Shown here one piece after another: positions 15,686 to 24,096 of a stretch of 46,581 nucleotides of DNA (positions are counted from its first letter, which is position 1; each line of letters starts with the position of its first letter). The stretch spans positions 1 through 46,581 of the forward strand of contig CAYYSU010000021.1 of NCBI GenBank assembly GCA_964474455.1, read 5' to 3'. The notes beneath the pieces are model-generated. The model searched no databases. It saw only the letters and a list, made by a program, of their open reading frames with translations, and was not told the DNA's origin. Source of the DNA: BM520 sp964474455 (GTDB lineage Bacteria > Bacteroidota > Bacteroidia > Bacteroidales > BM520). Made by a program: the position numbers and the translations under genes.

Positions 15686-17017
15686 CTATCGAGGCATATT
15701 ACGCATCATACGCATCATATTTTTTCCCCCTGCACCAGTCATTGATTTCATCATTTTCCTTGTCTCTCCAAACTGTTTAATAAGCTGATTCACTTCCTGA
15801 ACTGTGGTTCCTGATCCTTGCGCAATTCTTTTTCTGCGGCTTCCGTTAAGGATAACAGGATTAGATCGTTCTTCCGGAGTCATGGAACGGATGATGGCTT
15901 CGATACCCTTAAATGCATCGTCATCAACATCAACATTTTTGAGGGCCTTTCCCATTCCCGGTATCATGCCCATAAGATCCTTCACATTACCCATTTTTTT
16001 AATTTGCTGGATTTGTGACAGGAAATCGTCAAAATTAAATTGATTTTTGGCAATTTTTTTCTGTAGATCGCGAGCCTGGTCAGCATCAAACTGTTCCTGT
16101 GCTTTTTCCACCAGGGAAACGATATCACCCATTCCCAGGATACGGTCGGCCATACGTTTAGGGTAGAAAACATCCAGAGCATCCATCTTTTCACCCAGAC
16201 CAACGAATTTTACCGGTTTATCAACAACGGCACGAATCGTTAGAGCTGCACCACCACGTGTATCACCATCAAGTTTCGTAAGAACAACACCTTCAAAGTC
16301 GAGGCGATCGTTAAAAGCCTTAGCAGTATTTACCGCATCCTGACCTGTCATGGAATCAACTACGAAGAGCGTTTCATGTGGTTTAACAGCATTTTTAACA
16401 GCAGTAATCTCGTTCATCATCACTTCATCCACAGCCAAGCGACCGGCGGTATCGATGATTACGGTAGAGAAGTTGTTGCTTTTGGCATATTTAATAGCAT
16501 CAGAAGCTATCTTCACGGGATCTTTACAATCCACATCAGAATACACTTCTGCATTAATTTGCTCCCCAAGAACTTTAAGCTGGTCAATGGCAGCCGGACG
16601 GTAAACGTCACCGGCAACAAGCAGTACCTTCTTTTTCTTCTTTGTCTGGAGATAATTGGCCAGTTTGGCGGAAAAAGTCGTTTTACCCGAACCCTGAAGA
16701 CCAGCAATAAGTACAATATTGGGATTTCCATCGATGGTAAGAGGAACCTCTTCTCCCCCCATGAGGGCGACAAGTTCATCATGAACAATCTTCACCATCA
16801 ACTGCCCCGGGGAGACAGAAGTCAGAATTTTCTCCCCAAGAGCTTTTACCTTTACCTGCTCAGTAAAACTCTTGGCTACTTTAAAGCTAACATCAGCATC
16901 GAGCAATGCTCTTCTCACATCCTTCAGGGTTTCAGCTACATTTATCTCGGTAATATGCCCCTGTCCTTTTAATATTTTGAACGACCGTTCAAGTCTGTCA
17001 CTTAAGCTTTCAAACAT
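15686..17017 (-). CDS. ffh: Signal recognition particle protein Ffh
   Basis: The 443-aa GTPase that binds 4.5S RNA and signal sequences and delivers ribosomes to FtsY at the membrane. The N domain (about 1-90) is followed by the G domain with P-loop GLQGSGKT (106-113), DTAGR (about 190) and TKLDGDTRGG (about 246). The methionine-rich M domain contains GSRRKRIAQGSGTT, the RNA-binding helix, and ends in a Met-rich tail. All family motifs are intact. A TAnnTTTG promoter lies just upstream. Confidence 0.98.
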   Translation of the reverse strand: MFESLSDRLERSFKILKGQGHITEINVAETLKDVRRALLDADVSFKVAKSFTEQVKVKALGEKILTSVSPGQLMVKIVHDELVALMGGEEVPLTIDGNPNIVLIAGLQGSGKTTFSAKLANYLQTKKKKKVLLVAGDVYRPAAIDQLKVLGEQINAEVYSDVDCKDPVKIASDAIKYAKSNNFSTVIIDTAGRLAVDEVMMNEITAVKNAVKPHETLFVVDSMTGQDAVNTAKAFNDRLDFEGVVLTKLDGDTRGGAALTIRAVVDKPVKFVGLGEKMDALDVFYPKRMADRILGMGDIVSLVEKAQEQFDADQARDLQKKIAKNQFNFDDFLSQIQQIKKMGNVKDLMGMIPGMGKALKNVDVDDDAFKGIEAIIRSMTPEERSNPVILNGSRRKRIAQGSGTTVQEVNQLIKQFGETRKMMKSMTGAGGKNMMRMMRNMPR

Positions 17018-17042
17018 TGTATTTCATCATTTATTTAGTGGG

Positions 17043-17076
17043 CAAAGATAGTAAGTTTTTAAAAATGTGACAGCAA
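17043..17076 (-). promoter_or_regulatory. ffh promoter, Bacteroidota type
   Basis: The minus strand reads TTG (17076-17074), 23 nt, then TATCTTTG (17050-17043), an exact -7 match about 25 nt before the ffh ATG. Confidence 0.5.
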
Positions 17077-17175
17077 CTGTTATCCGGTATGAAAAAAAGG
17101 CTGTGTATTATTACAAATAAGCGGCTACATATTGTTAAAAAAGGTAAAATGTAGTGCTATTTGCGTTATTTTTTC

Positions 17176-17183
17176 TATTTTTG
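17176..17183 (+). promoter_or_regulatory. -7 element before the type IX-secreted protein gene
   Basis: TATTTTTG matches TAnnTTTG and would give a leader of about 85 nt. There is no clear -33 TTTG at the standard spacing. It is the best promoter candidate in the 257-nt divergent gap with ffh. Confidence 0.4.
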
Positions 17184-17274
17184 TAGGTCTGTAAAAAGTA
17201 AAACGTAAAAATAGTGTTGTTAAACTATTGAAAATAGTAATAACCCAAACATGTCTAATTAAATATTAAGTCAA

Positions 17275-20160
17275 ATGAAAAAACTTACTCTACTGGTAAT
17301 GAGCCTTGTACTTGGATTCGCTGTTATGGCACAGGTACCTACTGAATTACCTGATGATTTTGAATCTTACACTGCAGGTATGCAGTTGGCCGAACAAAAT
17401 CCCGACCTATGGACCACATGGAGCAATACTCCAGGTAGTGATGAAGATCCGTTTGTTACAGCTGACCAGGCTGCAAGCGGTTCAAACAGTATAGTTGTAG
17501 AAGGTATTAACGATGCGGTACTTCCTCTCGGCGACCTTACTACAGGTAACTACAACGTAAAATTTAACATTTATGTCCCTTCAGGACATATCGCTTATTA
17601 CAACATTCTCCACATGTTTGATGGCGCAGCCAGCGAATGGGGAACACAAGCGTACTTTGCTCCAGACGGTGCCGGTCGTATTGATGCCGGTGGCGAAGGC
17701 GCAGGTACTTTTACTTACGAGTATGACACATGGATCACTGTTGAAAACAAAATTAATCTCACTTTTGATGAGGCTACTATTGCTATCGACGGTGTTGATA
17801 TTATTACTTGGCAGTGGAGTACCGGTTGCTTTGGTGATCCAGGAATGAACCAGCTTGGCGCTGCAGGTTTCTATGCATGGACAGAAGAGGGAACTCCAAA
17901 ATTCTATATCGACGATGTAGAATTTATAGATCTCGGTCTTGGTGGTGTTGGAGAACCTCCTGTAAACCTTATGGCTACGGTAGTTGATGATTTCTACGTA
18001 GAACTTGCATGGGACGCTCCTGGTGCTGCCCAGTCAGAACTCCTCTGGGATCAACTTGACGCCCTGGGCGAAACATATGGTAAGTCAGCTCAGGATTTTG
18101 AAGCTGCTTATGATATTTATGACGCTGAAGTAACTGCTGACTTTGTACTTACCGAAGCTGCAACCCTTAACAAAGCTGCTTTCCGTTATTTCTATAACAA
18201 GGCCGGCGCAGGTAATGTAGATCCACGAGTTTTTAATATTGGTATCTTCCCTGATGAGGATGGTGCTCCTGGTGAAACCGCTATCTACACTACTACTACT
18301 ATCGAAGCTGCACCTGATGAAATGGGCGTTTTTGAAGGTGAATTTGTAGAACCTATTGCCCTTGAGGCCGGTACTTATTGGCTTGGCTACAACATGCAAC
18401 TTGACTATGAAGCGTCAGGCTCAATTCAGTGTTATGCCGGTCAACGTGCTGCTATTGACAATGAAACTCCCGGATACTGGAGAAATCCTCTTGACGGATT
18501 CGAAACTGGTTTTACTACATGGACTCAGGATATAGCATCTCAAAGTGGTGAACTTCAAGAGGTTTGTTTCGCCCTTTTCGGCGCTCCTGCTACTGCTGAC
18601 GATCTCGCAAATATGAACGACTTCAACAATGTTGTTGTTGAGAGAAACAATCAGGCTGCAGACCTTGACGTTACTGTTTCTGCAAAAGGTAACAATGTAA
18701 CTCCTGCTAACCTTACAAGCCGCGATCCTCTTGGTTATAACATTTACAGAAATGGTGATGTGATCGAAGAAGAGTATCCTGATCTCAATTATTATGATGG
18801 TCCTCTCGATCCTGGTACATATACATACCTTGTAACTGCTGTTTACCCTGAAGGTGAATCAGCTCCGGCAGGTCCTGCTATTGCTGTTATCGATGCAGGT
18901 ATCCCTACTGCTGTTATATCCCCACATAACGCACTTCCTGCATCAGTAATGTTCCCAAATACTGTTGAAAAAAATATCAACATCTCCAACGTAGGTACTG
19001 CTGATCTTCTTTTCGAGATATTTGTTGATTATGCCAGCGATGCTGATGCTAAAACTTTTGCCGTTGCTCCACAGACGTTCACAAAAGCTCCTGAAGGAGT
19101 TGCTGAACTCGTTGTTGCGGAAAACACAACTAAGCCTGCACCTTATAATAGTAACACAGACCGTGAAATGCTCTGGGACAACGCCGGTGGTATCGGTTTA
19201 GGTACTTCAGGTCTTATCTCAGGTGGCTACGGTGGATTTGGCGAAGACAACAACCTTGTTAACTGTGCTGATGATTTTGTAATTCCCAATGGTGAAGAGT
19301 GGACTGTTGAGTTTATCCACACAGAAGGTTTTACCACTGAAGAAGCTCCTGTTGATCCTGATGGATATGGCGTAATAATCTACTCTGACGCTTTTGGTAA
19401 TCCCGGAACTGTAATATATGAAGAGATCGTTCCCTGGAACAATTATGAAAGTCAGGACCTTGCTCTGGCACTTCCCCCAACACTTGGCGCAGGCCACTAC
19501 TGGCTCTCCGTTTATGCATGGTTTGATAACGCTGCTACTGTTACCAATCATCGTTGGAACTGGTACTACGGTACTATAGGTGTTGAACACGAAGCTGTTC
19601 TTCAGGACGAACCCGGACTATTTGGTGGTATGCAGTGGACTCCAATCGGTCCCACAGGTCTTGGCACTGATGGTAAATCTATGTTCTTCATTATAGAAGG
19701 TACAAAAACTGCTACTGACAGCTGGCTCTCTTTCGAGCCACAATCAGGTACAGTTCTCGTTGAAGAAAACACAGACGTAACTGTTACTTTCGACCCAATG
19801 GCTATCGCTGACCCGGTGAATGGTACTTACATTGCCACTATAAAGGTATTTACTAACGACCCGGCACTTCCAATGGAAGATATTACTGCTGCTATGCAAC
19901 TTACCAGCGTTGGTATTGGTGAAGAAGAAAGTAAATATATCGCTGTTTATCCTAACCCTGCTGTTGATGTTATGAACATTCAGTCTAATGAAAACATTCA
20001 GACTGTACGCGTTATGAACCTCGCAGGTCAGACAATAATCTCTACTGTTGTTAACGCCGAGCGTTACACGGTAAATGCTTCTGACCTTGAAACAGGTATA
20101 TATTTCGTTCAGATTAAAACTGAAAGTGGAATTTCTACTAAGAAGATCTCTGTTCAGTAA
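17275..20160 (+). CDS. Large secreted protein with type IX sorting domain
   Basis: A 961-residue exported protein. A signal peptide (1-20, ending VMA-Q) precedes a lectin-like/choice-of-anchor region (about 26-218). A first beta module (about 254-436) is followed by a fibronectin-III-like stretch (about 485-540) and an ASPM/SPD-2/Hydin-like strand set (about 552-590). A second beta module (about 630-808) follows, with another Hydin-like segment (about 816-875). The C-terminal Por/type A sorting domain (887-961) has YPNPAVD, L-A-G-Q, ASDLETGIYFVQI and KKISVQ. The two modules are homologous: ELLWD/EMLWD, DFVLTEA/DFVIPNG and AGTYWLGY/AGHYWLSV. The sorting domain sends such proteins through the type IX machinery to the cell surface or outside. 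No catalytic residues are recognisable, so an adhesive or structural role is inferred. Confidence 0.88.
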   Translation: MKKLTLLVMSLVLGFAVMAQVPTELPDDFESYTAGMQLAEQNPDLWTTWSNTPGSDEDPFVTADQAASGSNSIVVEGINDAVLPLGDLTTGNYNVKFNIYVPSGHIAYYNILHMFDGAASEWGTQAYFAPDGAGRIDAGGEGAGTFTYEYDTWITVENKINLTFDEATIAIDGVDIITWQWSTGCFGDPGMNQLGAAGFYAWTEEGTPKFYIDDVEFIDLGLGGVGEPPVNLMATVVDDFYVELAWDAPGAAQSELLWDQLDALGETYGKSAQDFEAAYDIYDAEVTADFVLTEAATLNKAAFRYFYNKAGAGNVDPRVFNIGIFPDEDGAPGETAIYTTTTIEAAPDEMGVFEGEFVEPIALEAGTYWLGYNMQLDYEASGSIQCYAGQRAAIDNETPGYWRNPLDGFETGFTTWTQDIASQSGELQEVCFALFGAPATADDLANMNDFNNVVVERNNQAADLDVTVSAKGNNVTPANLTSRDPLGYNIYRNGDVIEEEYPDLNYYDGPLDPGTYTYLVTAVYPEGESAPAGPAIAVIDAGIPTAVISPHNALPASVMFPNTVEKNINISNVGTADLLFEIFVDYASDADAKTFAVAPQTFTKAPEGVAELVVAENTTKPAPYNSNTDREMLWDNAGGIGLGTSGLISGGYGGFGEDNNLVNCADDFVIPNGEEWTVEFIHTEGFTTEEAPVDPDGYGVIIYSDAFGNPGTVIYEEIVPWNNYESQDLALALPPTLGAGHYWLSVYAWFDNAATVTNHRWNWYYGTIGVEHEAVLQDEPGLFGGMQWTPIGPTGLGTDGKSMFFIIEGTKTATDSWLSFEPQSGTVLVEENTDVTVTFDPMAIADPVNGTYIATIKVFTNDPALPMEDITAAMQLTSVGIGEEESKYIAVYPNPAVDVMNIQSNENIQTVRVMNLAGQTIISTVVNAERYTVNASDLETGIYFVQIKTESGISTKKISVQ

Positions 20161-20183
20161 GAAACAGAATCAATAATATTTTT

Positions 20184-20212
20184 AAGGGCGCTCTCATGAG
20201 CGCCCTTTTTGT
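20184..20212 (+). terminator. Strong rho-independent terminator
   Basis: AAGGGCGCTC and GAGCGCCCTT form a perfect 10-bp stem with a TCAT loop followed by a T-run. It lies 24 nt after the stop of the type IX-secreted protein gene. Confidence 0.95.
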
Positions 20213-20291
20213 TTTTAATAATTGACACCCAATAAGTAATTATTAATAATTAATACATAATATAAAAATACCAGGGGGCTGGGGTTGCAGA

Positions 20292-20331
20292 AAAAGATCT
20301 CTGTTCAGTAAGGAACAGAATCTAAAATATA
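20292..20331 (+). repeat. Fossil copy of the type IX-secreted gene's 3' end
   Basis: These 40 nt match 20141-20180 at 35 of 40 positions. They encode the same last residues, KISVQ and a TAA stop, plus the following 3' untranslated bases. The copy lies 151 nt downstream, beyond the terminator, with no coding body before it. It looks like the remnant of a deleted tandem paralogue. Confidence 0.75.
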
Positions 20332-20419
20332 TTACAAGCTGCAAATCTGACATACATGTGTTGTGTTATACTGCCATTTTGTCTGTTTTCTTGAATGGGA
20401 ATACTAATTGAAGGCTATT

Positions 20420-23023
20420 ATGGACAACAAAAACAAAAACAAAATGGACTTAAATAAACTTACAATTAAGGCGCAGGAAGCCATACATAAGGCTCAGGAA
20501 ATAACACGGGGAAACGGGCAGCAACAGATCGAAAATGCCCATATTCTACAGGCGGTTTTTTCTGTCGATGATCATATCATCACCTTTCTTTTTCAAAAGG
20601 CGGGAGTGAATATACCGGTGTTTCAACAAACACTCAATAGCATAGTAATGAGCTACCCCAAGGTTGAGGGTGGCGAGATTATGCTTTCACGTGAGGCAGC
20701 TACGACATTACAGAATGCTGATGCCATAGCCAAGAAGATGAAAGATGCATATATCACCATAGAGCATCTTATTCTGTCGATGCTCAAATCCAAAGATGAC
20801 GTTGCACGACTACTGAAAGATAACGGCCTTACAGAGGATATTCTTATGGCTGCAATCAATGAATTGCGTAGAGGACAACACGCCACGTCCCAATCGCAGG
20901 AAGACAACTATCGCTCTCTTGAGCAATATGCCAACAATCTGAATAGGCTGGCAAATGAAGGCAAGCTGGATCCCGTAATCGGTCGCGACGATGAGATCAG
21001 GCGTATTCTTCAGATTTTGGCACGGCGCACAAAAAACAACCCCATGCTTGTGGGAGAGCCCGGAACAGGGAAAACCGCTATTGCGGAGGGATTGGCACAC
21101 CGACTGGTGAAGGGCGATGTGCCTGAGAACCTGAAGGACAAAATCATCTACTCTCTGGATATGGGTGCATTGATCGCCGGAGCCAAGTATAAAGGTGAGT
21201 TCGAGGAAAGATTGAAGTCGGTAGTTAAGGATGTGATAGCGGAAGATGGCCGCATCGTGCTTTTTATTGATGAAATTCACACCCTCGTGGGTGCAGGAGG
21301 AGGAGAAGGAGCCATGGATGCTGCAAACATCCTCAAACCGGCGTTGGCACGCGGTGAGCTCAGAGCCATAGGAGCAACGACCTTTGAAGAATATCAAAAA
21401 TACTTCGAAAAAGACAAGGCGCTGGAACGTCGATTCCAAAAAGTGATAGTTGACGAGCCCGACATGGAGAGCACTTTATCTATTCTGAGAGGTATTAAAG
21501 ATAAGTACGAAGGACACCACAGGGTGCGTATCCGTGATGGTGCGCTTGTTACGGCGGTAGAGCTGTCGCAGCGCTATATCTCCGACCGTTTTTTACCCGA
21601 TAAAGCCATAGACCTTATGGATGAGGCCGCATCAAAGTTGCGGCTGGAGATGAATTCCAAACCGGAAGAATTGGATATCCTTGATCGAAAAATCATGCAG
21701 AATGAGATTGAACTGGAAGCGATAAAAAGAGAAAAAGACAAGGAGAAAATCAGTGGCATCAAAAAGATTTTATCTGAGCTGAAAGAAAAACGCAACAGCC
21801 TTTATGCACAGTGGAAAAGTGAGAAGGTAAAGGTTGAAAATATCCAAAAAATAAAAGCCGATATTGACGCCTACAAACAGCAGGCAGAGCGCGCTGAACG
21901 TGATGGTGACTACGGACTCGTTGCAGAGCTGCGTTATGGAAAAATTCGTGAAGCTGAGTCGCAGCTCGAAGAGATGAAAGAGCAAATCACAAAATTGCAG
22001 GATCATGCCCTTATCAAAGAAGAGGTTACCAGCGAGGATATTGCTGAGGTTGTTTCCCGCTGGACTGGCATTCCTGTTGCTAAGATGCTTGGCAGTGAAC
22101 GGGAGAAGTTACTTAAGATGGAAGAGGAGCTACACCTTCGTGTAGTTGGCCAGGACGAAGCCATACAGGCCGTTTCCGATGCGGTGCGAAGATCTCGTGC
22201 CGATCTGCAGGACGGCAGAAAACCCATAGGATCATTTCTCTTCCTGGGCTCCACAGGTGTGGGAAAAACAGAATTGGCAAAAGCTCTCGCCGGCTATCTT
22301 TTTAATGATGATAACGCCATGACTCGTATCGACATGAGTGAATATCAGGAGCGACATGCAGTAAGCAGGCTTATAGGAGCTCCTCCCGGCTACGTGGGCT
22401 ATGATGAAGGCGGACAACTTACCGAGGCGGTAAGAAGAAAGCCATACTCGGTGATTCTACTGGATGAGATAGAAAAAGCTCATCACGATGCCTTTAACAT
22501 CCTATTACAGGTCTTGGATGAAGGACGATTGACGGATAATAAGGGGCGCACCGCCGATTTTAGGAATACAATTATTATCATGACTTCCAATATAGGGTCA
22601 AATATTATTCAAGATCATATAAACAATTCAGGAGACACCATTTATATGGAGGATATTAAAGAACAGGTTCTTGGAATACTTAAACAAACTGTTCGACCGG
22701 AATTTTTAAACAGAATCGATGATATAATAATGTTTTCACCTCTAAATAAGGCTATGATTAAGGATATTGTAAACCTTCAGCTTAAGATTCTTAAAGATAT
22801 GTTGAACAAAAAGGGAATAATCTTCAGTTGGACTGAAAAGCTGGCAGATCATGTTGCCAACTTGGGATATGAACCACAGTATGGAGCGCGGCCGGTAAAA
22901 CGCGCAATTCAACGTGAGATAGTAAACAAATTATCCAAAGCGATTCTTGCAGAAGAGATATCAACAAACCATGCCATAAGCATTGACTACGACGGATCTG
23001 AGATCATCTTCACAAACAGATAA
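20420..23023 (+). CDS. clpB: ATP-dependent disaggregase ClpB
   Basis: A hexameric AAA+ chaperone that works with DnaK to pull proteins out of aggregates. The N-terminal Clp repeat domain (about 10-155) precedes the first AAA+ module, with Walker A GEPGTGKT (212-219) and Walker B DEIHTLVG. A full coiled-coil middle domain (about 420-540) distinguishes it from ClpC or ClpA. The second AAA+ module has GSTGVGKT (610-617) and DEIEKAHHD, and the C-terminal domain follows. The start is uncertain. The ATG at 20420 (867 aa) has an AAGG 6-7 nt upstream. The in-frame ATG at 20444 (MDLNKLTIKAQEA) aligns best with relatives, and the TTG at 20408 is least likely. It converges on a minus-strand gene only 6 nt away. 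Confidence 0.97.
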   Translation: MDNKNKNKMDLNKLTIKAQEAIHKAQEITRGNGQQQIENAHILQAVFSVDDHIITFLFQKAGVNIPVFQQTLNSIVMSYPKVEGGEIMLSREAATTLQNADAIAKKMKDAYITIEHLILSMLKSKDDVARLLKDNGLTEDILMAAINELRRGQHATSQSQEDNYRSLEQYANNLNRLANEGKLDPVIGRDDEIRRILQILARRTKNNPMLVGEPGTGKTAIAEGLAHRLVKGDVPENLKDKIIYSLDMGALIAGAKYKGEFEERLKSVVKDVIAEDGRIVLFIDEIHTLVGAGGGEGAMDAANILKPALARGELRAIGATTFEEYQKYFEKDKALERRFQKVIVDEPDMESTLSILRGIKDKYEGHHRVRIRDGALVTAVELSQRYISDRFLPDKAIDLMDEAASKLRLEMNSKPEELDILDRKIMQNEIELEAIKREKDKEKISGIKKILSELKEKRNSLYAQWKSEKVKVENIQKIKADIDAYKQQAERAERDGDYGLVAELRYGKIREAESQLEEMKEQITKLQDHALIKEEVTSEDIAEVVSRWTGIPVAKMLGSEREKLLKMEEELHLRVVGQDEAIQAVSDAVRRSRADLQDGRKPIGSFLFLGSTGVGKTELAKALAGYLFNDDNAMTRIDMSEYQERHAVSRLIGAPPGYVGYDEGGQLTEAVRRKPYSVILLDEIEKAHHDAFNILLQVLDEGRLTDNKGRTADFRNTIIIMTSNIGSNIIQDHINNSGDTIYMEDIKEQVLGILKQTVRPEFLNRIDDIIMFSPLNKAMIKDIVNLQLKILKDMLNKKGIIFSWTEKLADHVANLGYEPQYGARPVKRAIQREIVNKLSKAILAEEISTNHAISIDYDGSEIIFTNR

Positions 23024-23029
23024 GAGTTT

Positions 23030-24091
23030 CTAACTCTCCTCTTCGTAATATATCTTATAGTATTTTTTACCATTCGCATCTACACCTTGCTCGATCAATT
23101 GCCGATCGCCATGGATGTAGATGTGAAAGTTTTTGTCGAGTTTCAATACGCTCTTGAAGCCTCGTGACTGCCTTTTTACCGCATGATCAGAGATGGCGAA
23201 GTCCTGCAACGGATCCAATTCGTTCTCTTCACGATAGGCTTTATCATAGTTTTGGAACGACTCAATAAACTCAGGCATCTGTAATACATGCTCCTCAAAG
23301 TCATCCTGCTTAAACTCCTCATGATTTTTGAAGTAATCCATGGAGCGGTTCAGGACATCTATCTGGTCTGCTTTTGAAACCTCAAACTCCTCAGACATCT
23401 GCTTGGCGACGTAGTTCTTGGTAAGCGTCATAAGCTCCTTTGTACGGTGAAACTCATCAGCGCATGGCTCCAGTTTCAGGAAGTCATCCCGCCAGTACTT
23501 CGCCTCAATACTGCGATTGGATTTATCAATTATAAGCACTCTGTATCCCTCTTCTTCATCGGTATTCATCACCAGGCATCCCTTATCCAGCTTGTCGATA
23601 TTGATTCCTTCATCGCTGTTCACCAATATTTCATACTGATCGACGCTGGTTTTCAGGAATGAGTGTTTATATTCTGATTTAAAGATCCCCACAGCCTCCA
23701 GCACCTGGTTATCAACAAACAACATGGGAAAATGGACGATAAAGAGGTCTCCGGCCTTAATATTTGGATGCTCTGTAACGGAAAAGAGGTGTTTTGCAAT
23801 GCTGCACCCGGCGTCGTACAAGGTGTCTGATGATTTAAAAATGTTGTTAACAAAAGAGCACACTGGGTTTAGCGACAGGTCACCATTGGAAAAGGTAAAG
23901 TGGTAGTATTCAGGGTTTTTAAATCCCGAAAGGAAAAACTTTTGCAATAGAATGGTAAGATTTTCATCCCTCTCTACCAGAGGACTCCGGGATAAAAACA
24001 GCTCGCCATTATCTTTAGGATTACCTACGTGGTGCACTACAACATCCTGAAGCGTACTTTTGGCGTAATTAATAAATTGTTGGTCTTCCAT
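23030..24091 (-). CDS. Nucleoid-associated protein, NdpA/YejK-like family
   Basis: A 353-residue protein resembling the 37-kDa nucleoid-associated family (NdpA/YejK). The N-terminal half contains VVVHHVGNPKDNGELFLS and the later segment DDFLKLEPCADEFHRTKELM. The C-terminal part ends in the strand pair FHIYIHGDRQLIEQG and KKYYKIYYEE. These proteins associate with the nucleoid, and their function is poorly defined in Bacteroidota. It starts 5 nt after the pbpC stop and so probably belongs to the same transcript as the alpha-2-macroglobulin gene and pbpC. No signal peptide or membrane segment is visible. Confidence 0.82.
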   Translation of the reverse strand: MEDQQFINYAKSTLQDVVVHHVGNPKDNGELFLSRSPLVERDENLTILLQKFFLSGFKNPEYYHFTFSNGDLSLNPVCSFVNNIFKSSDTLYDAGCSIAKHLFSVTEHPNIKAGDLFIVHFPMLFVDNQVLEAVGIFKSEYKHSFLKTSVDQYEILVNSDEGINIDKLDKGCLVMNTDEEEGYRVLIIDKSNRSIEAKYWRDDFLKLEPCADEFHRTKELMTLTKNYVAKQMSEEFEVSKADQIDVLNRSMDYFKNHEEFKQDDFEEHVLQMPEFIESFQNYDKAYREENELDPLQDFAISDHAVKRQSRGFKSVLKLDKNFHIYIHGDRQLIEQGVDANGKKYYKIYYEEES

Positions 24092-24096
24092 AATCG

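Noticed and set aside
16376..16972. 198-codon plus-strand reading frame
   Set aside because: Antisense to the ffh G domain. The conserved GTPase motifs on the minus strand explain the open frame.
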